Assembly: GCA_947179155.2 (NCBI GenBank)
Contig: OX359276.1
Location: 41,812,192 to 41,876,191 of the forward strand
DNA length: 64,000 bases
DNA from: Hedera helix
Taxonomy: Eukaryota; Streptophyta; Magnoliopsida; Apiales; Araliaceae
Direction of reading: 5' to 3'
The translations under genes were made by a program, and so were the position numbers. Position 1 is the stretch's first letter, and every line of letters begins with the position of its first letter. This document shows, piece after piece, positions 1 through 10,790 of this stretch. Below the pieces are notes generated by a model. That model made no database searches, was not told where the DNA came from, and saw only the letters and a list, made by a program, of their open reading frames with translations.

Positions 1-594
1 TTGTATACGGTACCAAACCCTCCTTCCCCAATTTTACTTGCTACGGAGAAATTTCCTGTCCCCTTATAAATCTCTGCAAATGAAAAATCAATTCTCCTAA
101 TCTTTTCACCACCCAAGGCGTTCAAAGATTCAGGGGAAATAGTAAACTTGTTTCTGCTACTGCTCCTTGAAGAATCATCTTCTGAAGCTGCAGATCAGAG
201 ACATTTGTAATTATTGCAAACTGCAAACTAGCCAATAATGGAACAACAAAACTAAACAATCGCTAATTTGACCATTTCATTAGATGGGAGGACATGTTTG
301 AAGAAAAATTAAAGACCCACATCAGCCTAAAAGGTAACAATCCTAAACCAAGAAATTATAGCTTTTGTTTCATAATAAATGACCCAAAAGAAGGGGGGGG
401 GGGGGGGGGGGGGGGGGGGATACTGGAAAAATAAACTTACAGGCAATTTCTGTAACTCGGCCATTTTTTCTCCTAGCATCAGCTTCAGCTCTTTTGGAGG
501 TGGTCTTTCTTTGCCAAACAAGAAAAATGGTGAAAACTCCACCCACTTTCTTGGCTACAGCTTTGATGGATTTGAAGGGATTTTGCTTGCCCAT
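1..594 (-). CDS. CRCK: Calmodulin-binding receptor-like cytoplasmic kinase, 5' part (partial)
   Basis: Two exons are visible on the minus strand: 594-441 (start codon at 594-592) and 190-1, which runs off the window. The intron 440-191 has GTAAGT at its donor and CTGCAG at its acceptor, and the reading frame is kept across it (phase 1). Exon 1 encodes 51 residues, basic with a hydrophobic patch (GGVFTIFLVW). Exon 2 has a Ser-rich linker, then the segment before the kinase domain (IDFSFAEIYKGTGNFS) and the glycine-rich ATP-binding loop (IGEGGFGTVY). This arrangement is typical of CRCK kinases of plants, which are implicated in calcium/calmodulin and stress signalling. The lysine, catalytic and activation segments lie outside the window, so activity cannot be judged. 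Another RLCK subfamily is possible. The intron carries a 27-base homopolymer. Confidence 0.72.
393..419. repeat. 27-base G homopolymer
   Basis: An uninterrupted run of 27 G on the plus strand, so poly-C in the pre-mRNA of the kinase gene, inside its first visible intron. Runs this long are rare in plant DNA and are prone to sequencing and assembly length error. It produces spurious proline- or glycine-rich reading frames on both strands. Confidence 0.95.
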
Positions 595-1107
595 GTAATT
601 GCTGATAAACCCACTTTATAAATTTGGGATTTTGTTTCAAAAAAGAATAATTCAAGCAAAACTGATTAGCAGTCCTAGGTTGAAGGGGTGAGCATGGTGC
701 GGTTTAAAACCCAAACCGCACATGAAACCGCTTAGGTGCGGTTTGGCAAATCCAAAACCGCAACCGCTTGTGATTGGTGCGGTGCGGTTTTGAACCGTGC
801 GATGCGGTTTCATTTGCTGCGGTTTCGGTTCTAAAATCATGCAATGACGAAGCATAATAAGATCAACATGAAAAAATGGAGTTTTCTAAAGTTCTCACTT
901 AAGTTATGCATATGATGTGGAACAAGTGGACATTATAACAAAGAATCAGTGGTAGAAGTTGCAAGATACATGTTATGAAGCTAAAGTACCATGCTCAGTA
1001 AAGTGTATCTAATGGGGATGCTAATGGAAGATGCTATACAAGACTTTTTTAGCCCTGAAGAAAGTCAGAGTAAGCAAATGGTTGACACAAACTAAGTGGA
1101 TTAATTA

Positions 1108-1197
1108 CTACAGTATCATTCTTGAACAACATTGCAACCAAGGCATTAAGCTGTGTATTGAATACTCCATCACCAATGCCCCATATCGCAGCTATGG
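1108..1197 (-). pseudogene. UNC93-like (MFS) exon fragment
   Basis: Read on the minus strand this segment encodes AAIWGIGDGVFNTQLNALVA followed by MLFKNDT. It resembles the conserved membrane region of plant UNC93-like proteins, major-facilitator relatives that typically have GIGDGVFNTQ and LLFKHDTEGAF in this order. Only about 30 codons remain, with no flanking exon in view, so it cannot make a protein. Its position inside the hAT-like element suggests capture of a host gene piece. The match is from memory of the family. Confidence 0.55.
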
Positions 1198-1396
1198 TAA
1201 GAGGGATTAAAGTAAAATTTTATGGTGACCACTGAGATGCAAACTTTTATGTTGACCACTACATTTGTTAGCTATTTAACCAAAACAAAAACATTGAAAA
1301 TTTACTGCAGAAACAGAAGCTGGACATGAACAGAAACAGAAGCAAGAAATAGAAACAAGACAGACAGAAGCTGAGCATGAACTTTTTTGCAATAAC

Positions 1397-1397
<1 letters not shown>

Positions 1398-1436
<39 letters not shown>
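1398..1436. repeat. (TA)n microsatellite
   Basis: About 18 uninterrupted TA units. The surrounding 860-2118 otherwise shows no coding sequence apart from the UNC93-like piece. Confidence 0.9.
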
Positions 1437-1437
<1 letters not shown>

Positions 1438-2118
1438 TGAAATTAATTAATTTGGACCTCAACATCAAGGATTTGGAGTTAAAGGTCCACCGCTCTAGGA
1501 GGATTACAAGTAACTTTGTTGCCAACAACTTTATGAATCTATTAATTATAATATTAGTATAGTTCACATTTTATGAATGATAATACAAGAATCTCTTAAT
1601 TATAATAGTATTTCAAGAAAATTAAAATACACAGTTATAAAATTGATGACAACCAGTTGAATATATGAGCCTCAATCTTACTTATCAGATTAAGACTTTA
1701 TATGTCATGCACAACTAAACATAATTTTACTGAAAATGATTTATTATTTTTAATGAGTAAAACAACACAATAAAGTATAATATTGGAATTTTTTTCATTC
1801 AACACAATAAAGTATAATACTGAATATAGTGGACTTTCCATCTGACTTCATAATTCCATTTCCAGTTCTGGGCAAATATGACTCTTAAGAAGGCAAGCAA
1901 ATAAATAAATAAAATTGGGTGATAATATAAATAATTGAAACTAAGTTGTAAGTAATAAGGCCCCAATGCAACTTCTCAGGAAAGTTGAGAAAGTATCCAA
2001 CCTGCCAGATGATCCGTAATTAAATTGAAACAAAATTAAGGTCCTAGCCTTTTACATGGTCATATATAAGCAGATTTAATGACCTAAAAAACTACCAAAC
2101 TTTACAAATATTATCAAT

Positions 2119-2304
2119 TTATCCCCATCTACCCACCAAGGAACAATGAAGAAAGAAGAAGATGAGCATGGATATTTGAATTATAAATGCACAAATATCC
2201 AAGAACAAACACTTTTTAGGCCTATGCGGTTGATACAAGTTGTTTGTCTTAAGCCTTTTTAGCACAGCAGACCATACAGAGGCCTTAACCTTAGAGGGAA
2301 CCAT
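2119..2304 (-). pseudogene. LINE reverse-transcriptase zinc-binding (zf-RVT) fragment
   Basis: A 61-codon minus-strand frame reads MVPSKVKASVWSAVLKRLKT, then a basic stretch with PKKCL..DIC, and ends with FFFLHCS. The order (P-K-V/I-K-x-x-W, a leucine-rich helix, cysteine pair, then H/F-L-F-L-H-C) is that of the zinc-binding domain C-terminal to plant non-LTR reverse transcriptases. Upstream RT and endonuclease domains are absent, so this is a short dead fragment. A derived host pseudogene using the same domain is possible. Confidence 0.55.
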
Positions 2305-2699
2305 AGTATTACAGGTATTATGAAGGAACTAAATAGCAGGTCACTGACCAATATGAAACCAAAAGTACGAGAGTAGGAGGTAAAATTTTAACACTGGTCC
2401 AAAAATGAAACCCTCGGAGGCATTAGTACATACCAATCAACAAACTTCACTACCCATCACATACACTTTACCAATAAACACATTAGTATTTTCTACAAAC
2501 ACTTAATATGCAAAATCAAGTAAAAACCATTTAGGCATTTTCTTCAAACAGAGCATGTAACCAACGCAAATGCCAAATAAAACAACAAAATTCTTTAATT
2601 TCAGCAACAATATAAATATAGCATGTTTGAATAATGAACTTCATTCTTTGTAATGAGTAGAGATTCTGAGATTTTGGCATGAGATCTCAATGCATGTTT

Positions 2700-2976
2700 G
2701 ACCTAATACATAAATAACTCACCAGAAACAGAAAGTAACTATCGGCGACAACTTACAACAGCGAGAGGCGAGAGCCGAGATGAACTATTGATGACTCAAA
2801 GGCCAGAGCAGTAGATCACTGGAGAAGAGAAAGCTTAGACCTGAGAGTGAGAAATGAGAAGTGAAGGAGAAGGCTGACAGAGAACTGAGAAGGCTGTGAG
2901 TACGGGTGTATGTTATAAATGGCCAAAACGACGTCGTTTTGGCCATGTAATTTAAAAAATAATAATAACTTCAGCC
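2700..2976 (-). promoter_or_regulatory. Promoter and 5' leader-like region of the hAT-type element
   Basis: Read on the minus strand from the right end of the element: subterminal repeats, a 28-bp palindrome (2919-2946), a TTATAAC box near 2911-2918, then about 150 bases rich in CT and a possible splice donor GTAAGT near 2750. This is what the promoter and first non-coding exon of an autonomous transposase gene would look like after loss of the coding part. Inference from base composition and motifs only. Confidence 0.35.
2919..2946. repeat. 28-bp perfect palindrome with AACGACGTCGTT core
   Basis: Every base from 2919 to 2946 pairs with its mirror position, with the core AAAACGACGTCGTTTT in the middle and ATGGCC/GGCCAT at the ends. 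The GACGTC centre is the site type bound by many plant bZIP factors. It sits just upstream of a TATA-like box on the minus strand. A shorter version, AAAACGACGTCGTT, occurs at 15852-15865 in solo LTR D. Confidence 0.9.
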
Positions 2977-3212
2977 ATGGTGCGGTGCGGTGCGGTTTTT
3001 TTAAATGCGGTTTGGGACCGCACCCGCACCATAAATTCGGTTTTCCAATTATTCAAGAACCGCCGTATGCGCCGAACCCATTGATGCGGTTTTAATTGAT
3101 GCAGTTTGTGCGATTTTTGGTGCGATTTCGGGGACAAATCGATTTTTTGCTCACCCCTGACCCCCAAGGCATGATTTTTATACATCCACAATGAATTTGG
3201 AATAAGCATTTA

Positions 3213-3640
<428 letters not shown>

Positions 3641-4335
3641 TGTGACGACCCCGAATCTGGGTCCCTTGAACCTCGGATTCGGTTCCATACGAGTATAACA
3701 TTTTTCTTATTGTTCATGAATTACAACAATATTATAATTGCTAAATAATCATTTATTTACAATTCTACAACATCTCTTTCTATTCCATAATCGCAATCTT
3801 TAAACAAACCTAGTATGTCTTAATATCATACATGATACGACATTCTATTACAATCATTTTGAGTATTTAACACTCATATTACATATCAACTAAGTCTTAT
3901 ACTACACAGTCATTTTATCTGTCCAATTTGGACTGATATCTACAATAGACATTTAGACCTTTAGTGAAAGTAGTATGCATTCCTGTTTTTTGATCTTTAT
4001 CAAAAACTTCGAATAACTTGCACTATCTGAAAATGTTGGTTTTAAGCAAAAGTGAGCACGGCGGTTCAGCAAGTTTAACAGTTACACATAACACATTATA
4101 TACTTCACATATTATACATGCTCTGCATTTTATTCTTACATCATGCATTTCATGCATTTCATTTTATGAATGCTTCATACTTTTTATAATAATCAACTAG
4201 CATCTAACAATTCATGTTTCATATTTTCACATGTAATCATACATCACGTTTTTCACATAACACAAATATCATCAATATATCTCCATATCAATAATATAAT
4301 ATCAAATTGTAGCATATTAATGCACATAGGGGCAA

Positions 4336-6239
4336 TGTAACACCCCCTTCCCGAACTGGAAAGAGAGGTTACGCACAGAACATAACAGAACTAATAAATT
4401 GGAATCAAAAGCTTGAATATGAAACCGAATAGTCTAAATAGATAATTGTCAACTGGCTCAAACACAGTCTGAGTATTACAACAATACTAGAAACTAAAAT
4501 ATTAAGCCCTAAACAAAATACCTAAACTATTTACATAAAAGGAAGCTCTCTTCACACATGCCCTTGCTCCCCCTGATTACCTGCCGGAAGAAAAATACAG
4601 CATGAGCCAAATGCCCAGTACGAATATAGAGTGCAAGAAAATAAGAATTAAAATGAATAACAAAACCAACTGAACTGAACTGAATAACATAATAGGCTGA
4701 ATCAAATGGCTGGGGTGATTTCATACCGAGCTCAGAACAAAACAGAACAGAAATATACATCGGACTGCGCAATCCAGATGTATGCAAAATCGGAAGGTGT
4801 GTTTGGCACAAACAACACCAAACCGCAGAACAAAATAGAAAACTAGGGTCGACCCATACGCCTCCCACAACAAAACACCAATTGGCCAACTCCCATCGGA
4901 GCACACAAAATGGAGACGCCGTGGACTAATCACACTGCCACGGAAGTGTCATGCCTCGGTGCCAAGAGGACATGCCTGTGGTACCCCCACAGGTGGTTAT
5001 AGCTCAGGTATACCCTACGGTATATTCTAACAAAAATATTATGTCACAATATATGCGACACAATACAAACAAAAGGGGTTCTAATACGCACATGCTAAAC
5101 TTAAACGAATCGACACAAAACCCTCAAAATATATTAGCATGTACGTTTCTACAAAATCAAAATAAATACTAGACATGCTCTCTAAGTCCAAAGAGTACAA
5201 GTTATGAATTTTCGAATATCTAGAACCAAACAATTATATCATAAGCATTTCGAAATAATATCTGAATTCTAATTGAGAGACAAAACAAACAAATTAAAAT
5301 CAAAGGAATATTGCTGAAAGAGTACGGAATCCGTACCTGGACTAAGCGATGTAATACCCACAATTATAATTGCAATTTGTTAGACTTGCCCAATTCAATC
5401 TATTCACAAAAATAACACATTTTTATTAAGTACTATAATTAATTAAGTTTTACATCTCTTTGACGAATCTGAAATCATTTCATTTTACCAAAAATATTCT
5501 GAGCATGGTAATACATAGTATAAAATATATTAATAATTAACATATTTCTTGTTCCCTCCAAAATACATATAAGTGTATTTACAAAAATATTTATTCTATT
5601 TTTAATTCTACTATAAACAAATATATTATGTCAAAACTCTAACGTTACAAAAATAATAATTTATTATCCCAAAATGCTAATTACTAACAAAGATATACCA
5701 AAAAAATATATATACTACTAAATTAAATAACATACAAAAATTAAAGTTACAAATAACAAATAATAATAATAAAGCAAAACTAACAAACTAAATAATTAAA
5801 GCTACAAAATAATACTACTAATGCAAAACTAAACAATTAAGGCTACAAATAATAATAATGCAAAACTAACAAATTAACTAAATAATTAAAGCTACAACAT
5901 AAAAATAATAATGCAGAAAATAAATACACAAGAAAAGAAAAAGAAACATACCCGAAATTACGAAGAGATCCACTGTCTCAAAAAAAAATAAAAGAAATTT
6001 GGGCTTATATCAATACCCAAAATCCAAACAAGGAAATAAAATATTTAACTAGGGAGGTTCTTACTTAAAAGATCCTTACACAAAAAAGTCATTTCTCGCA
6101 ATGGGAGGTCTTTTTTGTTAGTGTATTAAAAGGAGAGGGGTAAAGTCATATTTATAGGCTAAGGAAGGGAAGGAACTTTTGAGAAGGGGCGATGTGGGAC
6201 TATTGAAAGAAAGAAAGAAAAAGAAAGGCGGGTATTACA
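4336..6239 (-). mobile_element. Solo LTR B with GGCAA target duplication
   Basis: 1,904 bp with TGTAACACCC at one end and GGGTATTACA at the other, flanked by a perfect 5-bp duplication GGCAA (4331-4335 and 6240-6244). No internal domain is present, so it is a solo LTR left by recombination between two LTRs. A TATA-type box (CCTATAAATA on the minus strand, near 6147-6156) suggests minus orientation. Short frames at 4527-5172 show no family signature. It lies inside LTR A. Confidence 0.85.
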
Positions 6240-6639
6240 GGCAAGTTCTGAAAAACTTGTCTGGTTTGCTTATACCATTTACGCTTATTTGCGTCTTTCG
6301 TCAACTTACAATTTATATATAAAATCGACATAATCATTAGTTACAGTGACTATTAATTAGTCTTAACTTTAATCTATTAACTTTTAAAATGTTCGATAAA
6401 CGAACTTTTAACTTATAGACAAAACCCTAACCCAAACCTAGTTGGACTTGCCGGATACACTTAACCAACTTACACATTCTTCGTACGACTTACTTTTAAT
6501 AAGTTGATTAAATTAGTCACAAATGGACTATTTACATTGGTTTAATTCAATTAAACTTTATTCTTTACATAACTTAATAATTTGGACATTTAATATGTAC
6601 CAAAAACTTCAAAATATTATCTGCCTTTGATAATATACA

Positions 6640-7305
6640 ACTATATTCAAATAATATTAACCATTTAATAATATTCAAATCTCTTACTAATATTATTAAT
6701 CATTTAATAATATTTTAATCATTTATTAATATTATTAACAATTTAATAATACTTTAACCACTTATTAATATTATTAACCATTTACTAAAATTTTAATCAC
6801 TTATTAATATTATTAATCATTTAATAATATTTTAATTATTTATTAATATTATTAACCATTTAATAATATTTTAATCTCTTACTAATATTATTAATCATTT
6901 AATAATATTTTAATCATTTATTAATATTATTAATAATTTAATAATATTTTAACCACTTATTAATATTATTAACCATTTAATAATATTTTAATCATTAACA
7001 AATATTATTCACCATTTGATAATATTTTAATCATTTACAAATATTATTCACCATTTGATAATATTTTAATCTCTTATAAATATTATTAACCATTTAATAA
7101 TATTTTAATCACTTCTTAATATTATTAACTATTTAATAATATTTTAATCATTTAATAATATTATTAATCATTTAATAATATTTTAATCACTTATTAGTGT
7201 CATTAATTATTTAATAACATTTTCATTATGTACTAATGTTATTAATCATTTAATAACTTTTTAATCTGATACTAATATTATTTATCATTTAATAATATTT
7301 TAATA
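6640..7305. repeat. AT-only minisatellite, unit about 39 bp
   Basis: Some 16 to 17 imperfect copies of a unit containing TTATTAATATTATTAA then TCATTTAATAATATTTTAA. The unit is close to self-complementary (TTAATAATATTA-like), so the array can form many small hairpins. It belongs to the interrupted LTR A and ends just before insert C. Confidence 0.85.
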
Positions 7306-7321
7306 CGCTTCAAACAGTACC

Positions 7322-10300
7322 TGTGTCACCCCCAAATCTGGGCCCACACAGCCCAAACTTGAGATACAAAGTAGTACAACGTTCAACAATATAGTGTATA
7401 ATAATACACAACTAAGTCTTCACTATTATTGCCACACTATTTTACAACACGTGAAGACTATAATAGCTATCCCTCAGACTCTCACTCCATTCCCCGGCTA
7501 GACCCAACTATGTTCTCATCTCCTGTTGAAAAATAATGGAACAAAAGAAAGGGTGAGCCCAAATAGCCCAGTAAGAAATATCATGACTAAGATAATGACG
7601 AATAAATTATCATTAGCCTTCAACAGTTGAGTTCTTGATAGAATACAATAGACTACAAGGTTTATATCAAAAACTGCAGTTAAATTATTGAACAATGTTC
7701 AGATCAATAATAGCAGCGGAATAAGCAATCTATTAGAAGAATAATGCAGACTATAATGTTCACTCACTTCTCTTTTTAGTAAAAATATCATCAACTTTTA
7801 TCATCTGAAATACTATTAGTCATGATAATAAAAATTCACAGTTCCTGGTCATAATCATGCAAATCAACAGTTCATCTTTGCATTACGGGCCAAAGATATT
7901 CAATATAGCACCAGCGGTCATGATTATACCAGATTCAGCCTTTGGTCATAATCATACCAAACAACAGTTCATCTATGCACTACAGGCCAAAGAGAACTTT
8001 CACCACGTGCCATAAAAGACACCGAACAGATGTATCGCCTTTAACCTATTATATCGCCTTTAACCTAACATATGTTCAACAATTATATCGCATATGTGCC
8101 CCCCACCACAGATATTCACAACAACTTGATTCTTGAAGATTAATATAAATAACAGTGATACGAATGATGAACAGAAGAAACAGGATAAACAATAAGTATC
8201 GAAAGTTTACTTTGTGCAGATTCAAATAATGTCCAAATTGTCAACATGATGTGGAGTGAAATTTAAAAATGATATTTAAGATCCACAGTTCAGAATAACG
8301 GTTACAATTCAATAGAAATGTTCAGAAAATAGGAAGGTTCAGTTGAAATAATGAAGTTCAACTATTATGGAACATATAATATTTTCAGAAATAATAGAAG
8401 CAATAGTTCCATAATAAGTTTCGATTTAAGAGTATGAAAGAAAATAATATCCCTTAGCGTAGCAGGTTTGATTAACAAAAGGTGAAGGAAATTAATATCC
8501 CTTACCATAGTAAATTTGAATAATGGAAGATGAAAAAGATGGTATCCCTTATGAGTATAAAGGAAAATAATATCACTTACGAATATGAAAGAAAATGATA
8601 TTACAAATGAATATGGAATAAAAGTGTCATGTGATAATTCGTGTAGACAAATTATTTCCACAAGAGACAAATAATTACAAAGGGTTATTCACCAACAGGC
8701 GGTAATCCGCGCCGTAAGGTTATTCCCATCAATTTGAATACAAAGAGTTATTCACCAAACAGGCGGTAATCCGCGCCGTAAGGTTATTCTCAGAGATTAA
8801 TAAGGAATGAATACAAAAGCTTATTCACCAACAGGCGGTAATCCGCGCCGTAAGGTTATTCCCACAATTTAATACATGGAAATAAATGGCACAAGAAAGA
8901 ACATAATATCCATTTATGATGATGAAAATAATGATACTCCTTACCGTAGTAAGTTAGAATATGAAAGAAGATGATATTCCTTACCGTAATAAATTTAAGA
9001 GTGTGAAAAGAATAATATTCCTTACCTTAACACGTGACTGTATATTGATTTAAATGAGGTTGATCAACCTATATATTTATAATAAAATTAGTAATTACCA
9101 CATATAAATTTCAAAATGTATGATAACTCGTATAATATGAACTATCAAAATTATATATATTTAACATAATTTTTGTAGTATAATATAACTACTTTAAAAT
9201 AGTTTTTAAAATAATATTCCAAAATAAATCTTCCAAAGAAAGCTTTTAAAAATGAATCTTCTCAAAGAAGAGTCTTCCAAGGGAAGATTTGTGAATACCG
9301 TGAAAAATAGGAAATTATGAAATTACTACTCTTTAATAAAAGACTTACTTGAAAAATTCCTGCACTTCTTTTGGCTTTCAAACACTCAAAATAGCCTTAC
9401 TATTCTCAGAGAAAACTCATAAAATTCTTATAGAAAAATGTTATGTTTTATGTGTGATTTTTTTATTCAGTTGAGCAAGCTATTTATAGGAGAAAAGAGG
9501 ATACTGTGCAGTGGTAGGTGGCAGGCGTGCTGCACGCCAGCCTGAGAAATTCAGGCAGCATCCTCACCAGCCCACGTTCCAGCAAACACAATTCACATTT
9601 TGATTTTCATGTGGCCCTCACATGGGGTCCACATGTTACTATTCACGTTACTATTTCAAATAGTAAAATAAATTATTTTTTTTTGTTAATTTATTTATTT
9701 ATTTATTCTTCCTGTGAGTCCAACATATAAAATAAAATATTGTTACAACAATAATGTAAGAAACACGTTACATATTTTTATTAATTTAATAATATAAATT
9801 ATAGTGTATTTGCTACTGTGACAATTATTAGGTTCAATAATTTTAAACTACAGTGCACCAACAATTATTAGGTCAATGATATGAAATACAGTGTAATGAC
9901 AATTATTAAATCAATAATGCAAAATACTGTGTAATAATAATTATTGAATTGATAACATAAAATATTATGCAGTGACAATTATTGATGAAATGATGCGCAA
10001 CAGTTACGGTGTAAATTATCAGACCAATAATATGAGACACTGTGCAATACCGTGTGCTACAGAAAAATACCATAAATTACCATATGCTACTATTCTTTTA
10101 TCACCGGTATTTAAACAGTTAACACCGTTGACTATTTTTATTTAAAAAGGTTACTTCTGTCATTTTCTATATCCGACAAATATTCCGTTGTGGGGTCCAC
10201 CAATAATTAGTTATTTCGGCGCCGTCGTACAGTCCGAATATTCCCCGACAAAACGAATATTGTCCGACAAAATAAAATTGCACATAACATCCTTAACTTT

Positions 10301-10395
10301 CAATTTCGTCAATTTAACCGCTTACTGTTTCATGAAAAAAATATATATATGAAGAAAAATTAAATTTTATATTTCATAAAATTCGGGGTCTTACA
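7322..10395 (-). mobile_element. Inverted pair C, left LTR (Tekay/Del-like)
   Basis: Starts TGTGTCACCCCCAAATCTGG and ends GGGGTCTTACA, collinear with the LTRs of the intact element at 49464-58779 but visibly diverged. The GGCGGTAATCCGC tandem block is at 8676-8870 and a TATA-type box (CTATAAATAG on minus) at 9480-9489. It is followed at 10396 by the polypurine tract and the end of the polyprotein, as expected for a 3' LTR read on the minus strand. The left flank (7317-7321 GTACC) does not match the far flank of the pair. Confidence 0.85.
8676..8870. repeat. LTR-internal tandem repeat, 3 copies
   Basis: Three copies of a unit of about 70 bp centred on GGCGGTAATCCGCGCCGT with TTATTC on both sides. 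GCGG-TAAT-CCGC in each unit can pair as a short hairpin. The same block has 3 copies at about 11940-12133 (inverted) and 5 in each LTR of the intact element. Confidence 0.9.
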
Positions 10396-10790
10396 ACCTC
10401 CCCTCCTTATGAAATTTCGTCCCCGAAATTGACGTACCTGGCATTTCGAAGAGGTAATGATACTTAAATTTCATCTCAGATTCTAGTTCCCAGGTCATTT
10501 CCTCAATATCTTGGTTCCTCCATAAAACCTTAACTTGAGGTATAACCTTTGAGCATAAAATCTGCTCCTTCTTATCTAGGATCTTAACAGGTACCTCCTC
10601 GTACGTTAAAACCTCTGTTATAACGTCCGGTTCTAACTCAATGACGTGGTTTGGGTCTTTCACATATTTACGTAACATAGATATGTGAAAAACGTTATGG
10701 ATGCGAGACATACTTGGTGGTAGGGCTAGTCTGTAGGTTACGGTTCCTATTCAATCGAGAATTTCAAATGGGCCAATAAATCGAGGGTTT
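10391..10790 (-). pseudogene. Ty3/gypsy polyprotein C-terminus (chromodomain) fragment
   Basis: The minus-strand frame 10711-10391 encodes 106 residues from MSRIHNVFHISMLRKYVKDP through VPVKILDKKEQ and VKVLWRNQDIEEMTWELE to a final HKEGRL. This matches, with scattered changes, the last 106 residues of the intact element's polyprotein (52335-54242), including the chromodomain of Tekay/Del-clade elements. Homology to the internal domain continues to about 10790 and stops abruptly where the inverted LTR begins. The remaining internal region is deleted, so this is dead. The polypurine stretch lies next to the LTR at 10396-10408, as in the intact copy. Confidence 0.85.

Larger units (their letters stand above)
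684..3158. mobile_element. Degenerate hAT-type element with GCGGTTT subterminal repeats
   Basis: The ends are an 11-bp perfect inverted repeat, AGGGGTGAGCA at 684-694 and its complement at 3148-3158, like the TAGGGGTGAGCA ends of plant hAT elements. Both ends are followed by many copies of TGCGGTTT or its complement (about 700-835 and 2977-3120), the usual subterminal repeats of such elements. No transposase reading frame remains, and I found no matching 8-bp target duplication (left flank CTAGGTTG, right flank near ACCCCCAA). The two ends could therefore belong to two separate relics. The inside carries an UNC93-like exon piece, a LINE piece and a promoter-like region. Confidence 0.5.

Noticed and set aside
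327..621. Poly-proline and poly-glycine frames near the left edge
   Set aside because: Created by the 27-base homopolymer; only the exon part 441-594 on the minus strand is supported by splice sites and similarity.
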